From assembly GCA_949299935.1 (NCBI GenBank), contig CASGCE010000036.1, forward strand, positions 1-64,000: DNA of 64,000 nucleotides, in the 5' to 3' direction. This DNA is from an uncultured bacterium. Its GTDB lineage: Bacteria > Cyanobacteriota > Vampirovibrionia > Gastranaerophilales > Gastranaerophilaceae. Shown here piece after piece: positions 1 through 7,989 of the stretch. Position 1 is the stretch's first letter, and every line of letters begins with the position of its first letter. Both the position numbers and the translations under genes were made by a program. Under the pieces are notes generated by a model that worked only from the letters and a program-made list of their open reading frames with translations, ran no database searches and was not told where the DNA came from.

Positions 1-338
1 ACAAACACAAAAATGATGAAGATTATAATGAAGAATACTGGCAAGATTATGCAACGAGAAATTGTGGAGGATTCAATACCTCCAAGATTTTAAATGAAAA
101 AACGGTATATGTTTTAGCGGATGGTACTATACTGTTTTGCTTTGGTAATAGTTCCTGCAGGATTATAGCTATTGATGTAAACGGAATGAAAGGACCAAAT
201 AAGTGGGGATATGATTTGTATTCGTTGACAATAAGATCTGACGGAAATCGTTTCAGATATGAAGGTGGTGCTGGTTGTTCTGTCATTGAAAAGGGCGGTA
301 AAACTTTTGATCAAAGGTATGATGAATGTTTTATGTAA
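1..338 (+). CDS. C-terminal part of a prepilin-like protein, cut by the window edge
   Basis: The frame is open from base 3 to the TAA at 336-338, about 111 residues, with no start inside the window. The block DVNGMKGPNKWGYDLYSL is nearly the same as DINGKRGPNKWGYDLFSF in the complete prepilin at 5091-5864, and the ending GGKTFD parallels GGKTVN there, so this is very likely the tail of another pseudopilin or minor-pilin-like protein of the same family. The N-terminal methylation helix lies outside the window. A perfect dyad follows the stop. Substrate or surface role cannot be told from this piece. Confidence 0.75.
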   Translation, partial: KHKNDEDYNEEYWQDYATRNCGGFNTSKILNEKTVYVLADGTILFCFGNSSCRIIAIDVNGMKGPNKWGYDLYSLTIRSDGNRFRYEGGAGCSVIEKGGKTFDQRYDECFM

Positions 339-343
339 CAAGT

Positions 344-381
344 AAGAGGGTTGTACTTTTAATTAAAAGTACAACCCTCTT
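344..381. terminator. Bidirectional terminator between converging genes
   Basis: A perfect palindrome with 19-bp arms (AAGAGGGTTGTACTTTTAA and its complement) sits between the prepilin tail ending at 338 and the adhesin gene ending at 392 on the other strand. The stem is AT-rich at the centre and lacks a long T run, but its place between convergent stops fits a two-way terminator. Confidence 0.75.
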
Positions 382-391
382 ATTTAAATTT

Positions 392-3300
392 TTAGTTTAG
401 GAAGTTAAAATATGTTATTCCCGTATTTGGTGTAGAACCGTTATTTATAAGATTCATATTACCTGTTCTGTTTGTAATATCAATTATACCGGCACCTGAA
501 TAACTGTCTTTTACACGAGCAAGACCCGTAAATTCAGCTTTTATTTTTCCGTCTCGAGTTATTATGTACCTTACGTCAGCCTTTGAATACTGATCGTCAA
601 GTGCTTTGATATTTATATCACCTAAAGCTTCATAATCTGATTTGTAAGCATAATTTGTATCATTAAAGGTTAAGGCTGCATCTTCTGAACCGATGGTGCC
701 ACTTGAGATTAACGATATGCCCTTTGCTTCAATATTAGCTTTTGTAGCATCTGTTCCGGAATTTAAAATAGATCCACTCAAACCGTTTTCGTCTAAATCT
801 GTCAGAAGAATTACTCTGCCATCAGCTTTAATTTGGTCAATGTTCATGTTTGAACCTTTGCTTGCCATATTTATTACATAATCGCCGTCAGTGCCTCTTG
901 TATCATTTGTTGATGCGTTAATTTTACCTTTAATGTCAATATTAATTGATTTAGTTTTATCAACTTGCGTACCGTCAGGACCATAGGTATATCCGCCACC
1001 GCTTGTTCCTGTTTCAACACCGATTTTCCCGTTATCTACTCTTACAGTTAAGTCTTTTCCTGCTGAAATTTGAGTTTCTCCGGTTCCTCCGTTCAAAATG
1101 GAACCATCTTTTTGTGTGATATTAATGTTGTTTGAAGCAGTAAGATTGGCAGTGGAATTATTATTCATTCCTACATGACCCAATACAAGATGTGAATTGC
1201 TGTTGTTAATATTAATATCTTTACTCCGCACAATCCCACGAACTTTTAATCCTTTTTTACCTAGGTTTGTTATGTTTGTGTCCCCGTCAGTTTTTATCAG
1301 ACTGTTTGTGCCGATAATTATTCCGCCGTTTTCGTGTCTGTTTTCGATGTTAATATTGTCACTTTCAAGGCTGTATATACTACCGTCAATGTTCATTGAA
1401 TATCCGCTGTTATTTTTGATATTTATTTCATCATTACGGTTTGTAATCCACGCATCATTATCGATGTTCAGTCCGCCGGCATTATTTTCTATATTAAGTT
1501 CACCATCTTCATTGGCAATTGTTCCGGCAATGTCCATTCCTCTTACTCCGGAATTTCTTATGGTAGTTTTTCCGTTATTTTTAACAATAGCATCATTACC
1601 TATCGTCAAATTTTGTCCCTTGTTTGATATCATTAAGGTGTCTTTGTTTTGTACCAGTCCGTTAACTTCCATGTTACCGTTGGTGTTATATATGGTAGTT
1701 GAGCTGTTGTTTTTAACCTGACCGTCAATTACTATGCCGCCATTTACGGTATTTTGAATAAGTAATTCATCATTGTTGTTAATTATCTGACCTTCTCTTG
1801 TTAGATGAAGTCCGGTACTGTTTTGCGCACTTGTAATATTCATTTTGCCGTCAAAATTCTCAACTTTGCCGCTGATAATGAATTTACCTGCCCAGTTTGA
1901 GATGGCTGTTGAGCCGTTGTTCTCTATGTTACCTTTAATTTCAAGTCCGTCAATGCCTGTATTGCCTACTTTGATATCATCATTGTTTCGTATAACGGCG
2001 TCTGAACCGATAATCATCCCTGAGCCGTTATTTATAATTTCAAGTTTACCGTTTTGGTTTGAGATTTTTGCATTTGTTGAAATATGACCTTTAAGGTTAG
2101 TAATATTCGTAACCCCGTTGTTTGAAATTTCAGCATCAATGGTCGCTCCTTTTTCTGAACCGTTAAGAATGGTAAGTTTACCGATTTCGTTATCAATTAT
2201 GGTATTTTTATCAATCTGCAAAGCTTCTGTTCCGCCGTTTGAAATATTTATGTTACCATTTGAATTTGAAATGTCAGCGCCAAATATATTTAATCCGCCG
2301 TTTCTGTTTACTATGGAAATATTCCTAGTTTCATCACTGTTTTTGGTTATAATGCCTGTAATATTAATACCGTTTTCACCCGTATTGTATATGGATATGT
2401 CTGCACCACTGCTTGCTATTGTTCCGATTTTATCACCATATCCGTTAACATTTAATGCCTTTCCTGAATTTTTAACCACGAGTTTGTTGTCGATTTGTAT
2501 CACGGCATTGTTAATGTTCAAGTCACCATTTTGATTGTCTATTATACTGTTGCCCGTACCGATATAAATGCCGTTGAGATTCATTCCGTTTTTGCCTGTG
2601 TTTGTAATTACAGTGTCAGCATTGTTTGTTATGATGGAATTAGCACCCGTATTAAGTGAGTTACCGCTGTTTTGAATGGTTAATTTGCCATTTGAATTCT
2701 CCACGTCACCGTTAATATTTAGGTCACCTTTGACACTTTGAATATTTGTTGTGCTTGAGTTTGTAACATTACCGTCTATCGTAAGACCGTTTTTACCTGA
2801 ATTAATTATTTGCAAATCACCATTGTTGATGATTTTGGCATCTTTGTCAATGAGCATTTGTGAATCTGCATTTGAAAGATTCATCTTACCTTCAGAGTTA
2901 TTAATCTCACCACCGATTTTAAAGTTGCCCCACCAGTTTGTAAGCGCCGTTGAACCGCTGTTACTGATTTTGCCGTCCATTGTAAAGCCATCTTGACCCG
3001 TGTTTGCCATTTTGATTGCTGCATTATTTGTGATTTCAGCATCTTTTGTAACTTCAAGGCCTGAGCCGTTACTTACTACCGTTAAAGTCCCGTTTTGGTT
3101 TGTAAGTTGACTTTGGATTGACACCTTACCTGAATTGCTTGAAATTAGGATTTTGCCATTATTAGAAATTCTACCTCCGACTTCCAAAGTTTCTCCGTCA
3201 CGATTAACCAGACGAAGTTCTCCGGTATTATTAATATTTGCTGTTGATTTTACTTGCAAATTGCCTTTGTTATTAACAACTGATGTTGTACCGCCGGAAT

Positions 3301-4192
3301 TTAACATTTCACCCGATATCATCACGTTGGATTGTCTGTCTATAAGTGAAATATTTCCGTTATTATTTTCAATTTTGCCGGATATTTTCAGGTCTTTTGT
3401 ACCGTTATTTGCTAATGTAATATCACCATTGCCGCTATTTTTTACCAAACCTGCGACTTCTATTCCTCCGTCACGTATATCTGTTTTTATCATTATATTA
3501 CCGTTTTCCATGGCAATTCTGTCACCTGTTTTTATCTCGCTGGTGTTAACTAATGAATTGAAAAGTATATCGGCTCCGTTATTTGTTGTTATAAGTTCGC
3601 CATTGTTAACTCCTGCGATTAAAGCACCGGTTGAAGTTACGGATGCATCTTTTGCGAGTATGTTTATGTCACCTTTTGTGAATACTTTGCCGTCAATTCT
3701 TACGTCTGCCGTACCCCCTTCCAACAACGATATGTCTTCGTTAAATCCGCCGTTAAGATATCTGTTATATGACGCTAATGAAGGAGTAAGTACAGATAAT
3801 GAGCCTACGTTTAAAACGCCGCTTGCACCCACAACCATGCCATTTGGTGATATGAATATTGCATGACCGTTATAAAACTGGTTGTCCCTCATTGTATTAA
3901 TTATACCGTTAATGTTTATTTGGTTGTCTACCAGGTTAATAAATTTTGAAACGTTTGTTTCACCGTACTTAAATATCAGATTTGCAATGTCCCCTGCACT
4001 TAAATTAAAATTCTCGTATCCTCTAAAACCTGTACTGCCAACAATTTCTGCAGGATTGATATTGTAGACACCGTTATTGCCCGTTATTCCAGTAATATCA
4101 GTCGCATAAACACCTAAAAAAGTTGATTGCTGTATCACAAAACTTACGCTAACTACTGCTGAAAGTAATTTACGGTTGCTGAAATTTTTCAT
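392..4192 (-). CDS. Filamentous haemagglutinin-like (TPS/LktA-type) adhesin
   Basis: The 1266-residue product starts with a signal peptide (MKNFSNRKLL, a hydrophobic stretch, cut near VYA at about residue 30). A two-partner-secretion N-terminal domain follows at about 35-150, with GHAIFISPNGMVVGASGVLN. The rest, to about residue 1000, is tens of short repeats built on NNG...L.I.N.G..G..I.G, the pattern of a right-handed beta-helix. By family it would be exported by a TpsB pore and act as an outer-surface adhesin. No TpsB is in the window. The C-terminus ends abruptly (TYFNFLN) without a recognisable anchor, and related proteins are often much longer, so it may be shortened. The repeats use asparagine and glycine heavily. 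Confidence 0.8.
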   Translation of the reverse strand: MKNFSNRKLLSAVVSVSFVIQQSTFLGVYATDITGITGNNGVYNINPAEIVGSTGFRGYENFNLSAGDIANLIFKYGETNVSKFINLVDNQININGIINTMRDNQFYNGHAIFISPNGMVVGASGVLNVGSLSVLTPSLASYNRYLNGGFNEDISLLEGGTADVRIDGKVFTKGDINILAKDASVTSTGALIAGVNNGELITTNNGADILFNSLVNTSEIKTGDRIAMENGNIMIKTDIRDGGIEVAGLVKNSGNGDITLANNGTKDLKISGKIENNNGNISLIDRQSNVMISGEMLNSGGTTSVVNNKGNLQVKSTANINNTGELRLVNRDGETLEVGGRISNNGKILISSNSGKVSIQSQLTNQNGTLTVVSNGSGLEVTKDAEITNNAAIKMANTGQDGFTMDGKISNSGSTALTNWWGNFKIGGEINNSEGKMNLSNADSQMLIDKDAKIINNGDLQIINSGKNGLTIDGNVTNSSTTNIQSVKGDLNINGDVENSNGKLTIQNSGNSLNTGANSIITNNADTVITNTGKNGMNLNGIYIGTGNSIIDNQNGDLNINNAVIQIDNKLVVKNSGKALNVNGYGDKIGTIASSGADISIYNTGENGINITGIITKNSDETRNISIVNRNGGLNIFGADISNSNGNINISNGGTEALQIDKNTIIDNEIGKLTILNGSEKGATIDAEISNNGVTNITNLKGHISTNAKISNQNGKLEIINNGSGMIIGSDAVIRNNDDIKVGNTGIDGLEIKGNIENNGSTAISNWAGKFIISGKVENFDGKMNITSAQNSTGLHLTREGQIINNNDELLIQNTVNGGIVIDGQVKNNSSTTIYNTNGNMEVNGLVQNKDTLMISNKGQNLTIGNDAIVKNNGKTTIRNSGVRGMDIAGTIANEDGELNIENNAGGLNIDNDAWITNRNDEINIKNNSGYSMNIDGSIYSLESDNINIENRHENGGIIIGTNSLIKTDGDTNITNLGKKGLKVRGIVRSKDININNSNSHLVLGHVGMNNNSTANLTASNNINITQKDGSILNGGTGETQISAGKDLTVRVDNGKIGVETGTSGGGYTYGPDGTQVDKTKSINIDIKGKINASTNDTRGTDGDYVINMASKGSNMNIDQIKADGRVILLTDLDENGLSGSILNSGTDATKANIEAKGISLISSGTIGSEDAALTFNDTNYAYKSDYEALGDINIKALDDQYSKADVRYIITRDGKIKAEFTGLARVKDSYSGAGIIDITNRTGNMNLINNGSTPNTGITYFNFLN

Positions 4193-4353
4193 AGAATTTC
4201 CCTTTATCCTTTCTGAAAAAACTATATTTGTAACTCCTTGTTATCATTATTTAAACATAAAAATTTTTATATGAGTATTAAATACCGTAATTGTATACTT
4301 ATTTTACAAACCTGATTGTTTGCTAATTGTTTTCAAAAATATTAATTTTGTGA

Positions 4354-4359
4354 TATAAT
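4354..4359 (+). promoter_or_regulatory. Extended -10 promoter of plsY
   Basis: TGATATAAT gives an extended -10 (TGnTATAAT) with no good -35 box. The start codon is 20 bases downstream and is preceded by a GGAG ribosome site. Confidence 0.55.
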
Positions 4360-4378
4360 TGTGCCGGAGAATTTGTAA

Positions 4379-4978
4379 ATGATTTTGGAATTGATATTAG
4401 TAATTTTGTTGTCGTATTTAATGGGTTCAATTCCCACCGGCTATATAATAGTAAAAATCTTTACCGGTCAGGATATCCGAAATGTAGGTTCGGGCTCAAC
4501 CGGTGCAACTAATGTCAAAAGAGTTATGGGTAAAAAATGGTTTTTTACTGTAATGATATTGGATGCTATAAAGGGAGCTTTACCTGTTATATTGGCAAAA
4601 TTGTTTACAGCATCTTTTGCAGCCACGGGGTTGTTGCCCGTATTAGCTGCTATTGCGGTTATTATAGGACACAGTAAATCTGTATTTTTAAATTTCACCG
4701 GCGGTAAATCTGTTGCGTCGGGTGTGGGAACAATTTTAGCCCTTAACTGGCATGTGGGACTCATTATTGCGGCTGTTTGGGCGGTGATAACTTATTTTTC
4801 AAAGTATGTATCTTTGGGTTCAATAACTGCTCTTGCAATATCACCGTTTTTAATGTGGTATTTTAATGAACCTGTTGCATATGTTTGTTATTGTGCTCTG
4901 GGTGCTATTTACATAATATATTTGCATAGAGAAAACATTAAAAGACTGGTTAGCGGCAAAGAAAATAAGGTAAGATAA
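4379..4978 (+). CDS. plsY: Acyl-phosphate:glycerol-3-phosphate acyltransferase PlsY
   Basis: This 199-residue integral membrane protein matches PlsY in length and motifs: GSIPTGYI near residue 17, GSGSTGATNV near 38 (the phosphate/G3P loop) and GHSKSVFLNFTGGKSVASG near 100. PlsY transfers the acyl group from acyl-phosphate to glycerol-3-phosphate in the inner membrane, the first step of phospholipid synthesis. The ATG at 4379 has GGAG 8 bases upstream. The gene is followed after 14 bases by the leader ORF of the prepilin A cassette, so readthrough transcription into that cassette is likely. It is unambiguous among acyltransferases because soluble PlsB lacks these motifs. Confidence 0.95.
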   Translation: MILELILVILLSYLMGSIPTGYIIVKIFTGQDIRNVGSGSTGATNVKRVMGKKWFFTVMILDAIKGALPVILAKLFTASFAATGLLPVLAAIAVIIGHSKSVFLNFTGGKSVASGVGTILALNWHVGLIIAAVWAVITYFSKYVSLGSITALAISPFLMWYFNEPVAYVCYCALGAIYIIYLHRENIKRLVSGKENKVR

Positions 4979-4992
4979 TTAAGGAGAAGATT

Positions 4993-5037
4993 ATGAATAG
5001 ATTCGTGGTGAATAACGGGGGGGGGCGACTCCTCTAA
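4993..5037 (+). CDS. Short leader ORF of prepilin cassette A (nine-G state)
   Basis: AAGGAG lies 7 bases before the ATG at 4993. The ORF reads MNRFVVNNGGGRLL and stops at TAA 5035-5037 just after the G tract (5017-5025, nine G). In the frame reached with ten G the same ORF would run without a stop through the promoter block and join the prepilin at 5091. Its translation is inferred from the ribosome site and from the equivalent ORFs in front of prepilins B and D, which share the ending NGGGRLL. Confidence 0.5.
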   Translation: MNRFVVNNGGGRLL

Positions 5038-5104
5038 GTAGAAATAGCAAGGGTTTTGACCCAATCAATATTATGTGCTATAATTCAAATATGAAGAATT
5101 ATAG
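5013..5104 (+). repeat. 92-bp G9/promoter cassette block, copy A
   Basis: One of four near-identical 92-bp copies (the others at 32539, 54092 and 56467). Each begins TAAC plus nine G, then CGACTCCTCTAAGTAG, a sigma-70 promoter, and a 9-bp inverted repeat (CTATAATTC / GAATTATAG) whose loop holds the prepilin ATG. All four have exactly the same length. Copy A differs from copy B at a single base in the promoter spacer. Confidence 0.9.
5056..5084 (+). promoter_or_regulatory. Sigma-70 promoter of prepilin A, predicted leaderless
   Basis: TTGACC (5056-5061), a 17-base spacer ending TGTGC, and TATAAT (5079-5084), which also makes an extended -10. Six bases separate TATAAT from the ATG at 5091, so a normal +1 would be the A of the start codon and the message would have no 5' leader. 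Confidence 0.8.
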
Positions 5105-5864
5105 TTCAAAAAAAGGCTTTACGTTAGCGGAAGTATTGATAACGTTATCAATAGTTGGGATAGTTGCAGCGATAACAATTCCGACGCTTATTCACAAGTA
5201 TCAGGAATATTCATTAAAAGTCCAATTTAAAAAAATTTATGCCTTGTTACAACAGGCTTTGGTTAAGGCTGAGTACGATTTCGGATTTTCTCCAAAGTGT
5301 TATTATTGGGAAGTTAACCCTTATGGAGAGGCTATTTGCAGGGAATTCAATGAGGATAGGTCTATTTGTATAGGTGGTTATGTTTTAGCCTCAACAGGAG
5401 AACCGATACCAGCTGATTATAGTGGGTTATTCACAGATTGTAACTACTTTGGAAGAACTATCAGTCAAAACTTAAAATCTGTAAAAATTTGTAAAACAGA
5501 ACCTTATGCCAACGGTTGCGTACCTGAATATGAGGGGCGTGATACTTATGACGGAGGTAGTCATATTATATCTGGAATGCCTAACGCAATGAGAAAAGAT
5601 AATTTAATGAATAGCAATTACACAATGGTACTTTTGGATGGAACAATTATCATCAACGCTTGGGGAACTGAAGGTATTTCACCTCAACTTTTTTTTGTTG
5701 ATATAAATGGCAAGCGAGGTCCAAATAAATGGGGGTATGATTTATTCTCATTCGGGTTATATAAAGGTAGTAGCGGGGTTTTGAAATTTAAAGAAGGTGC
5801 AGGTTTTAAAGAAGCTGGTGGCAAAACAGTTAATGAAATGCTGCAAGAAATTTCATCTAAATAA
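5091..5864 (+). CDS. Prepilin-like protein A (type IV pilin/pseudopilin N-terminus)
   Basis: Translation from ATG 5091 gives MKNYSSKKGFTLAEVLITL, a short basic leader, the prepilin peptidase site G|F with Glu at +5, and a hydrophobic helix to about residue 35. The body (257 residues in all) carries many cysteines and the C-terminal block DINGKRGPNKWGYDLFSF shared with the gene cut at the left edge. Such proteins are cleaved by PilD-type peptidase and assembled into type IV pili or type II secretion pseudopili. The frame could open 18 bases earlier at an ATG, but that codon overlaps the -10 region, so I reject it. The first part is like prepilins B, C and D and the rest is divergent. Confidence 0.85.
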   Translation: MKNYSSKKGFTLAEVLITLSIVGIVAAITIPTLIHKYQEYSLKVQFKKIYALLQQALVKAEYDFGFSPKCYYWEVNPYGEAICREFNEDRSICIGGYVLASTGEPIPADYSGLFTDCNYFGRTISQNLKSVKICKTEPYANGCVPEYEGRDTYDGGSHIISGMPNAMRKDNLMNSNYTMVLLDGTIIINAWGTEGISPQLFFVDINGKRGPNKWGYDLFSFGLYKGSSGVLKFKEGAGFKEAGGKTVNEMLQEISSK

Positions 5865-5894
5865 AAAAAGAACCCTCATCCGAGGGTTCTTTTT
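5865..5894. terminator. Bidirectional terminator between prepilin A and rplT
   Basis: A 13-bp stem (AAAAAGAACCCTC, loop ATCC, GAGGGTTCTTTTT) is flanked by an A run on one side and a T run on the other. It lies directly after the prepilin stop and 15 bases before the rplT stop on the other strand, so it can serve both. Confidence 0.9.
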
Positions 5895-5908
5895 TTAACT
5901 TTAATATG

Positions 5909-6259
5909 CTACTTAGCAGCTTTAGCAGTTTCAAACACCACGTCAAAAGCCTCTTTATCATTAACAGCCAAATCAGCAAGCATTTTTCTGTTAACAACAA
6001 TATTAGCTTTTTTGCAGGCGTTCAAAAATCTTGAATAGCTCATACCGCGTTCTCTAACAGCTGCGTTAATTCTTACAATCCAAAGACGTCTCATGTTACG
6101 TTTTGTAGTACGTCTGTCCCTATAAGCATATTTAAGTGCCTTCATAACAGCAGTGTTTGCTACTTTGAAAATTCTGCTTCTTGCGCCTTTAAAGCTTTTA
6201 GCAAGTTTCAATATTTTTTTGTGTCTTAAACGACTAACATTACCACGTTTTACTCTCAT
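5909..6259 (-). CDS. rplT: Ribosomal protein L20
   Basis: The 116-residue basic protein starts [20 protein letters not shown] and contains FRxLWIxRINAA-type sequence ([21 protein letters not shown]), diagnostic of L20, a 23S rRNA-binding protein needed early in large-subunit assembly. The length is normal. It sits 9 bases behind rpmI, the usual rpmI-rplT pair. infC, which precedes this pair in many bacteria, is not present here. In several bacteria L20 represses its own operon through the leader RNA, but I could not confirm such a leader here. Confidence 0.97.
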   Translation of the reverse strand: MRVKRGNVSRLRHKKILKLAKSFKGARSRIFKVANTAVMKALKYAYRDRRTTKRNMRRLWIVRINAAVRERGMSYSRFLNACKKANIVVNRKMLADLAVNDKEAFDVVFETAKAAK

Positions 6260-6268
6260 TTTTTGCTC

Positions 6269-6478
6269 CTATCTTGAATACTTCTTGTATGGTAACTCTT
6301 TGGAAACCAGTTTTAAGTGTGACTCAGAAACACCAACCAGTTTGAAAATCCTGCGTTTTCTGGAACCTGATTTGTGTTGGAGCAAGTGGCCTATACCTGC
6401 TTGTCTTTTTTGAATTTTGCCTGTTGCCGTAACTTTGTATCGTTTTGCAGCAGACTTGTGTGTTTTCATTTTTGGCAT
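6269..6478 (-). CDS. rpmI: Ribosomal protein L35
   Basis: The 69-residue basic protein MPKMKTHKSAAKRYKVTATG, followed by KRQAGIGHLLQHKSGSRKRR, is a typical L35 of the large ribosomal subunit. AAAGGAG lies upstream of the ATG. A plausible promoter lies further upstream on the minus strand near 6550-6580 (TTGCAA, 17 bases, TAGTAT), though it is weak. It forms a two-gene operon with rplT. The absence of infC just upstream means the IF3 gene sits elsewhere or has its own unit. Confidence 0.95.
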   Translation of the reverse strand: MPKMKTHKSAAKRYKVTATGKIQKRQAGIGHLLQHKSGSRKRRIFKLVGVSESHLKLVSKELPYKKYSR

Positions 6479-6602
6479 TTTCTTATCTCCTTTTTGGTTT
6501 AAAGTAACTAAAAAATTACAGGCATACCAAAGCCTATAACTTTCGGCTGATTTATATACTAATATAAGTAAGTTTATTTTGCAAGCAGATTGTTAATTCT
6601 TG

Positions 6603-6887
6603 TTAACTCATCACTTCAAGATTTGTGGTTGAAAATCCCAAAACAAAATTTCTTATGCTGTCCGATTGAACGCGACATGTGATTTTGCCTTCGGGGTATT
6701 TTTTATAATGGTATGTTGAAGATAATACCATCACTCTTGCCGCGTCTAGTATGTTTAATTTAGTGAGGTCTAAGGTCATTTCAGGACAATCAAATCTGTT
6801 GATGTATTTTTGAATACTTTTTAGCATTTGCTGCGAATTATCGTAATTGATATCTAAAAATTTACTTTTTGTTATATTCTGAACCAT
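6603..6887 (-). CDS. Small soluble protein of unknown function (STAS-like features)
   Basis: The product has 94 residues and no signal peptide or membrane segment. The middle part, PEMTLDLTKLNILDAARVMVLSSTYHYKKYP, alternates a strand (MTLDL) with a helix in a way that recalls STAS-domain anti-anti-sigma proteins, but the conserved D-S phosphorylation motif is not present. It is divergent from kdsD and upstream of rpmI, with over 120 bases between. I cannot assign a role. It is more likely real than not because the coding frame is clean and fills the gap between two well-placed genes. Confidence 0.6.
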   Translation of the reverse strand: MVQNITKSKFLDINYDNSQQMLKSIQKYINRFDCPEMTLDLTKLNILDAARVMVLSSTYHYKKYPEGKITCRVQSDSIRNFVLGFSTTNLEVMS

Positions 6888-6977
6888 ATTATTCTCTTTT
6901 TAGTTGTTAAAACGTAAAAAAATTGTAAAACTTTAAAAGTTTTATATCTTTTTAGTACTTTTAACGGATATTTATTG

Positions 6978-6983
6978 TATAAT
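6978..6983 (+). promoter_or_regulatory. -10 box upstream of the kdsD operon
   Basis: TATAAT at 6978-6983, 19 bases before the ATG at 7003, with TGGGGGT as ribosome site between. No clear -35 is present. A dyad AAAACTT-TAA-AAGTTTT lies near 6928-6944 between the divergent genes and could be an operator. Confidence 0.45.
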
Positions 6984-7002
6984 TATTTTGTGGGGGTAAA
7001 AT

Positions 7003-7989
7003 ATGGGAAGTACAATGAGTGTAAGGTCAATAAATGAATTAGCAAAAGATGTATTGAAAATAGAAGCTGATTCAATTTTAAAATTAATAGACAGAATTGG
7101 TGATAATTTTAATAAAGCAATAGAGCTTTTATATGCTTGTAAGGGCAGGGTTATCGTGACAGGTATGGGAAAATCCGGGTTAATCGGTAAAAAAATAGCT
7201 GCAACGTTGTCATCTACCGGGACTCCATCGTATTTTTTACATCCAGCAGAAAGTACGCATGGTGATTCTGGGGTAATTACTCGTGATGATGTTATAATTG
7301 CCATATCAAATAGCGGTGAAACTCAAGAATTGATGAATCTTTTACCGCTTATTAAAAGATTTGGCGTGCCTATGATAGGAATGACAGGGAATATTACTTC
7401 TACCCTTGCAAAAGCAAGTGATGTAATTCTTGATATTGCTGTTGAACGTGAAGCATGTCCGTTGAATAAAGCTCCTACCGCAAGTACAACAGCAACACTT
7501 GCAATGGGGGATGCATTGGCAGTTTGTCTTTTGGAAAAGCGCGGTTTTTCGGAAGAAGATTTTTTGATATTTCATCCTTCAGGTGCTTTAGGCAAGGGAT
7601 TTTTATATCATGTCAAAGATTTGATGTTGTCGGATCCGGAAAGACTTCCGATTGTTCATGAGAAGGATACTTTTACCGGTGTTATAGAAATTATTTCAAA
7701 ATATAAGCTTGGTATGGCAATTATTGTTGATAATACAGGTAAGCTGGCGGGTGTGTTAACTGACGGTGATATCAGAAGAACTTTGATAAGATATCATGAT
7801 ACTTCTTCTTTGATGGTTAAAGATATTATGACCGTAAATCCTAAAAGAATTTCAGATGATGAATACGCAGCAAGCGCGCTTCATTTAATGGAGAAATATT
7901 CAATCACGGCATTGGCAGTTGTTGATAGCAATGATAAACCGATAGGTGTTATACATATTCATGATATTTTAAAAGCGGGTGTAGTATAA
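7003..7989 (+). CDS. kdsD: Arabinose-5-phosphate isomerase (SIS plus two CBS domains)
   Basis: The 328-residue protein matches KdsD/KpsF/GutQ: a SIS sugar-isomerase domain at about 30-175 (GRVIVTGMGKSGLIGKKIAA, HPAESTHGDSG, SNSGETQEL) and a pair of CBS domains from about 205 to the end. It interconverts ribulose-5-phosphate and arabinose-5-phosphate, the first step towards Kdo of lipopolysaccharide. A KdsC-like phosphatase gene overlaps its stop codon (TAATG), which supports a Kdo role over the gluconate/sorbitol-linked GutQ. The ATG at 7003 has GGGGG upstream; a second ATG at 7015 is possible. Kdo synthase and transferase genes are not in this window. Confidence 0.9.
   Translation: MGSTMSVRSINELAKDVLKIEADSILKLIDRIGDNFNKAIELLYACKGRVIVTGMGKSGLIGKKIAATLSSTGTPSYFLHPAESTHGDSGVITRDDVIIAISNSGETQELMNLLPLIKRFGVPMIGMTGNITSTLAKASDVILDIAVEREACPLNKAPTASTTATLAMGDALAVCLLEKRGFSEEDFLIFHPSGALGKGFLYHVKDLMLSDPERLPIVHEKDTFTGVIEIISKYKLGMAIIVDNTGKLAGVLTDGDIRRTLIRYHDTSSLMVKDIMTVNPKRISDDEYAASALHLMEKYSITALAVVDSNDKPIGVIHIHDILKAGVV

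Noticed and set aside
693..4067. Several long open frames antisense to the adhesin repeats
   Set aside because: They are shadows of a low-complexity repeat gene, lack ribosome sites and give hydrophobic low-complexity peptides.
5017..5025. G-quadruplex at the nine-G tract, as in Neisseria pilE
   Set aside because: A single run of nine G cannot supply four G runs with loops, so an intramolecular quadruplex is not expected.
5073..5090. ATG 18 bases upstream of the prepilin A start (likewise 32599, 54152, 56527)
   Set aside because: It overlaps the extended -10 box of the promoter, so a proximal transcript would not contain it. Only the longer fused frame would.
5013..5104. The 92-bp block as an insertion sequence end or MITE
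   Set aside because: No terminal inverted repeats, no target duplications that I can see and no transposase. The homology runs on into the coding sequence in B, C and D.
6479..6602. L20 autoregulatory leader before rpmI-rplT
   Set aside because: Only a short AGGC/GCCT hairpin near 6520-6540 can be seen; it is not enough to claim the known leader folds.
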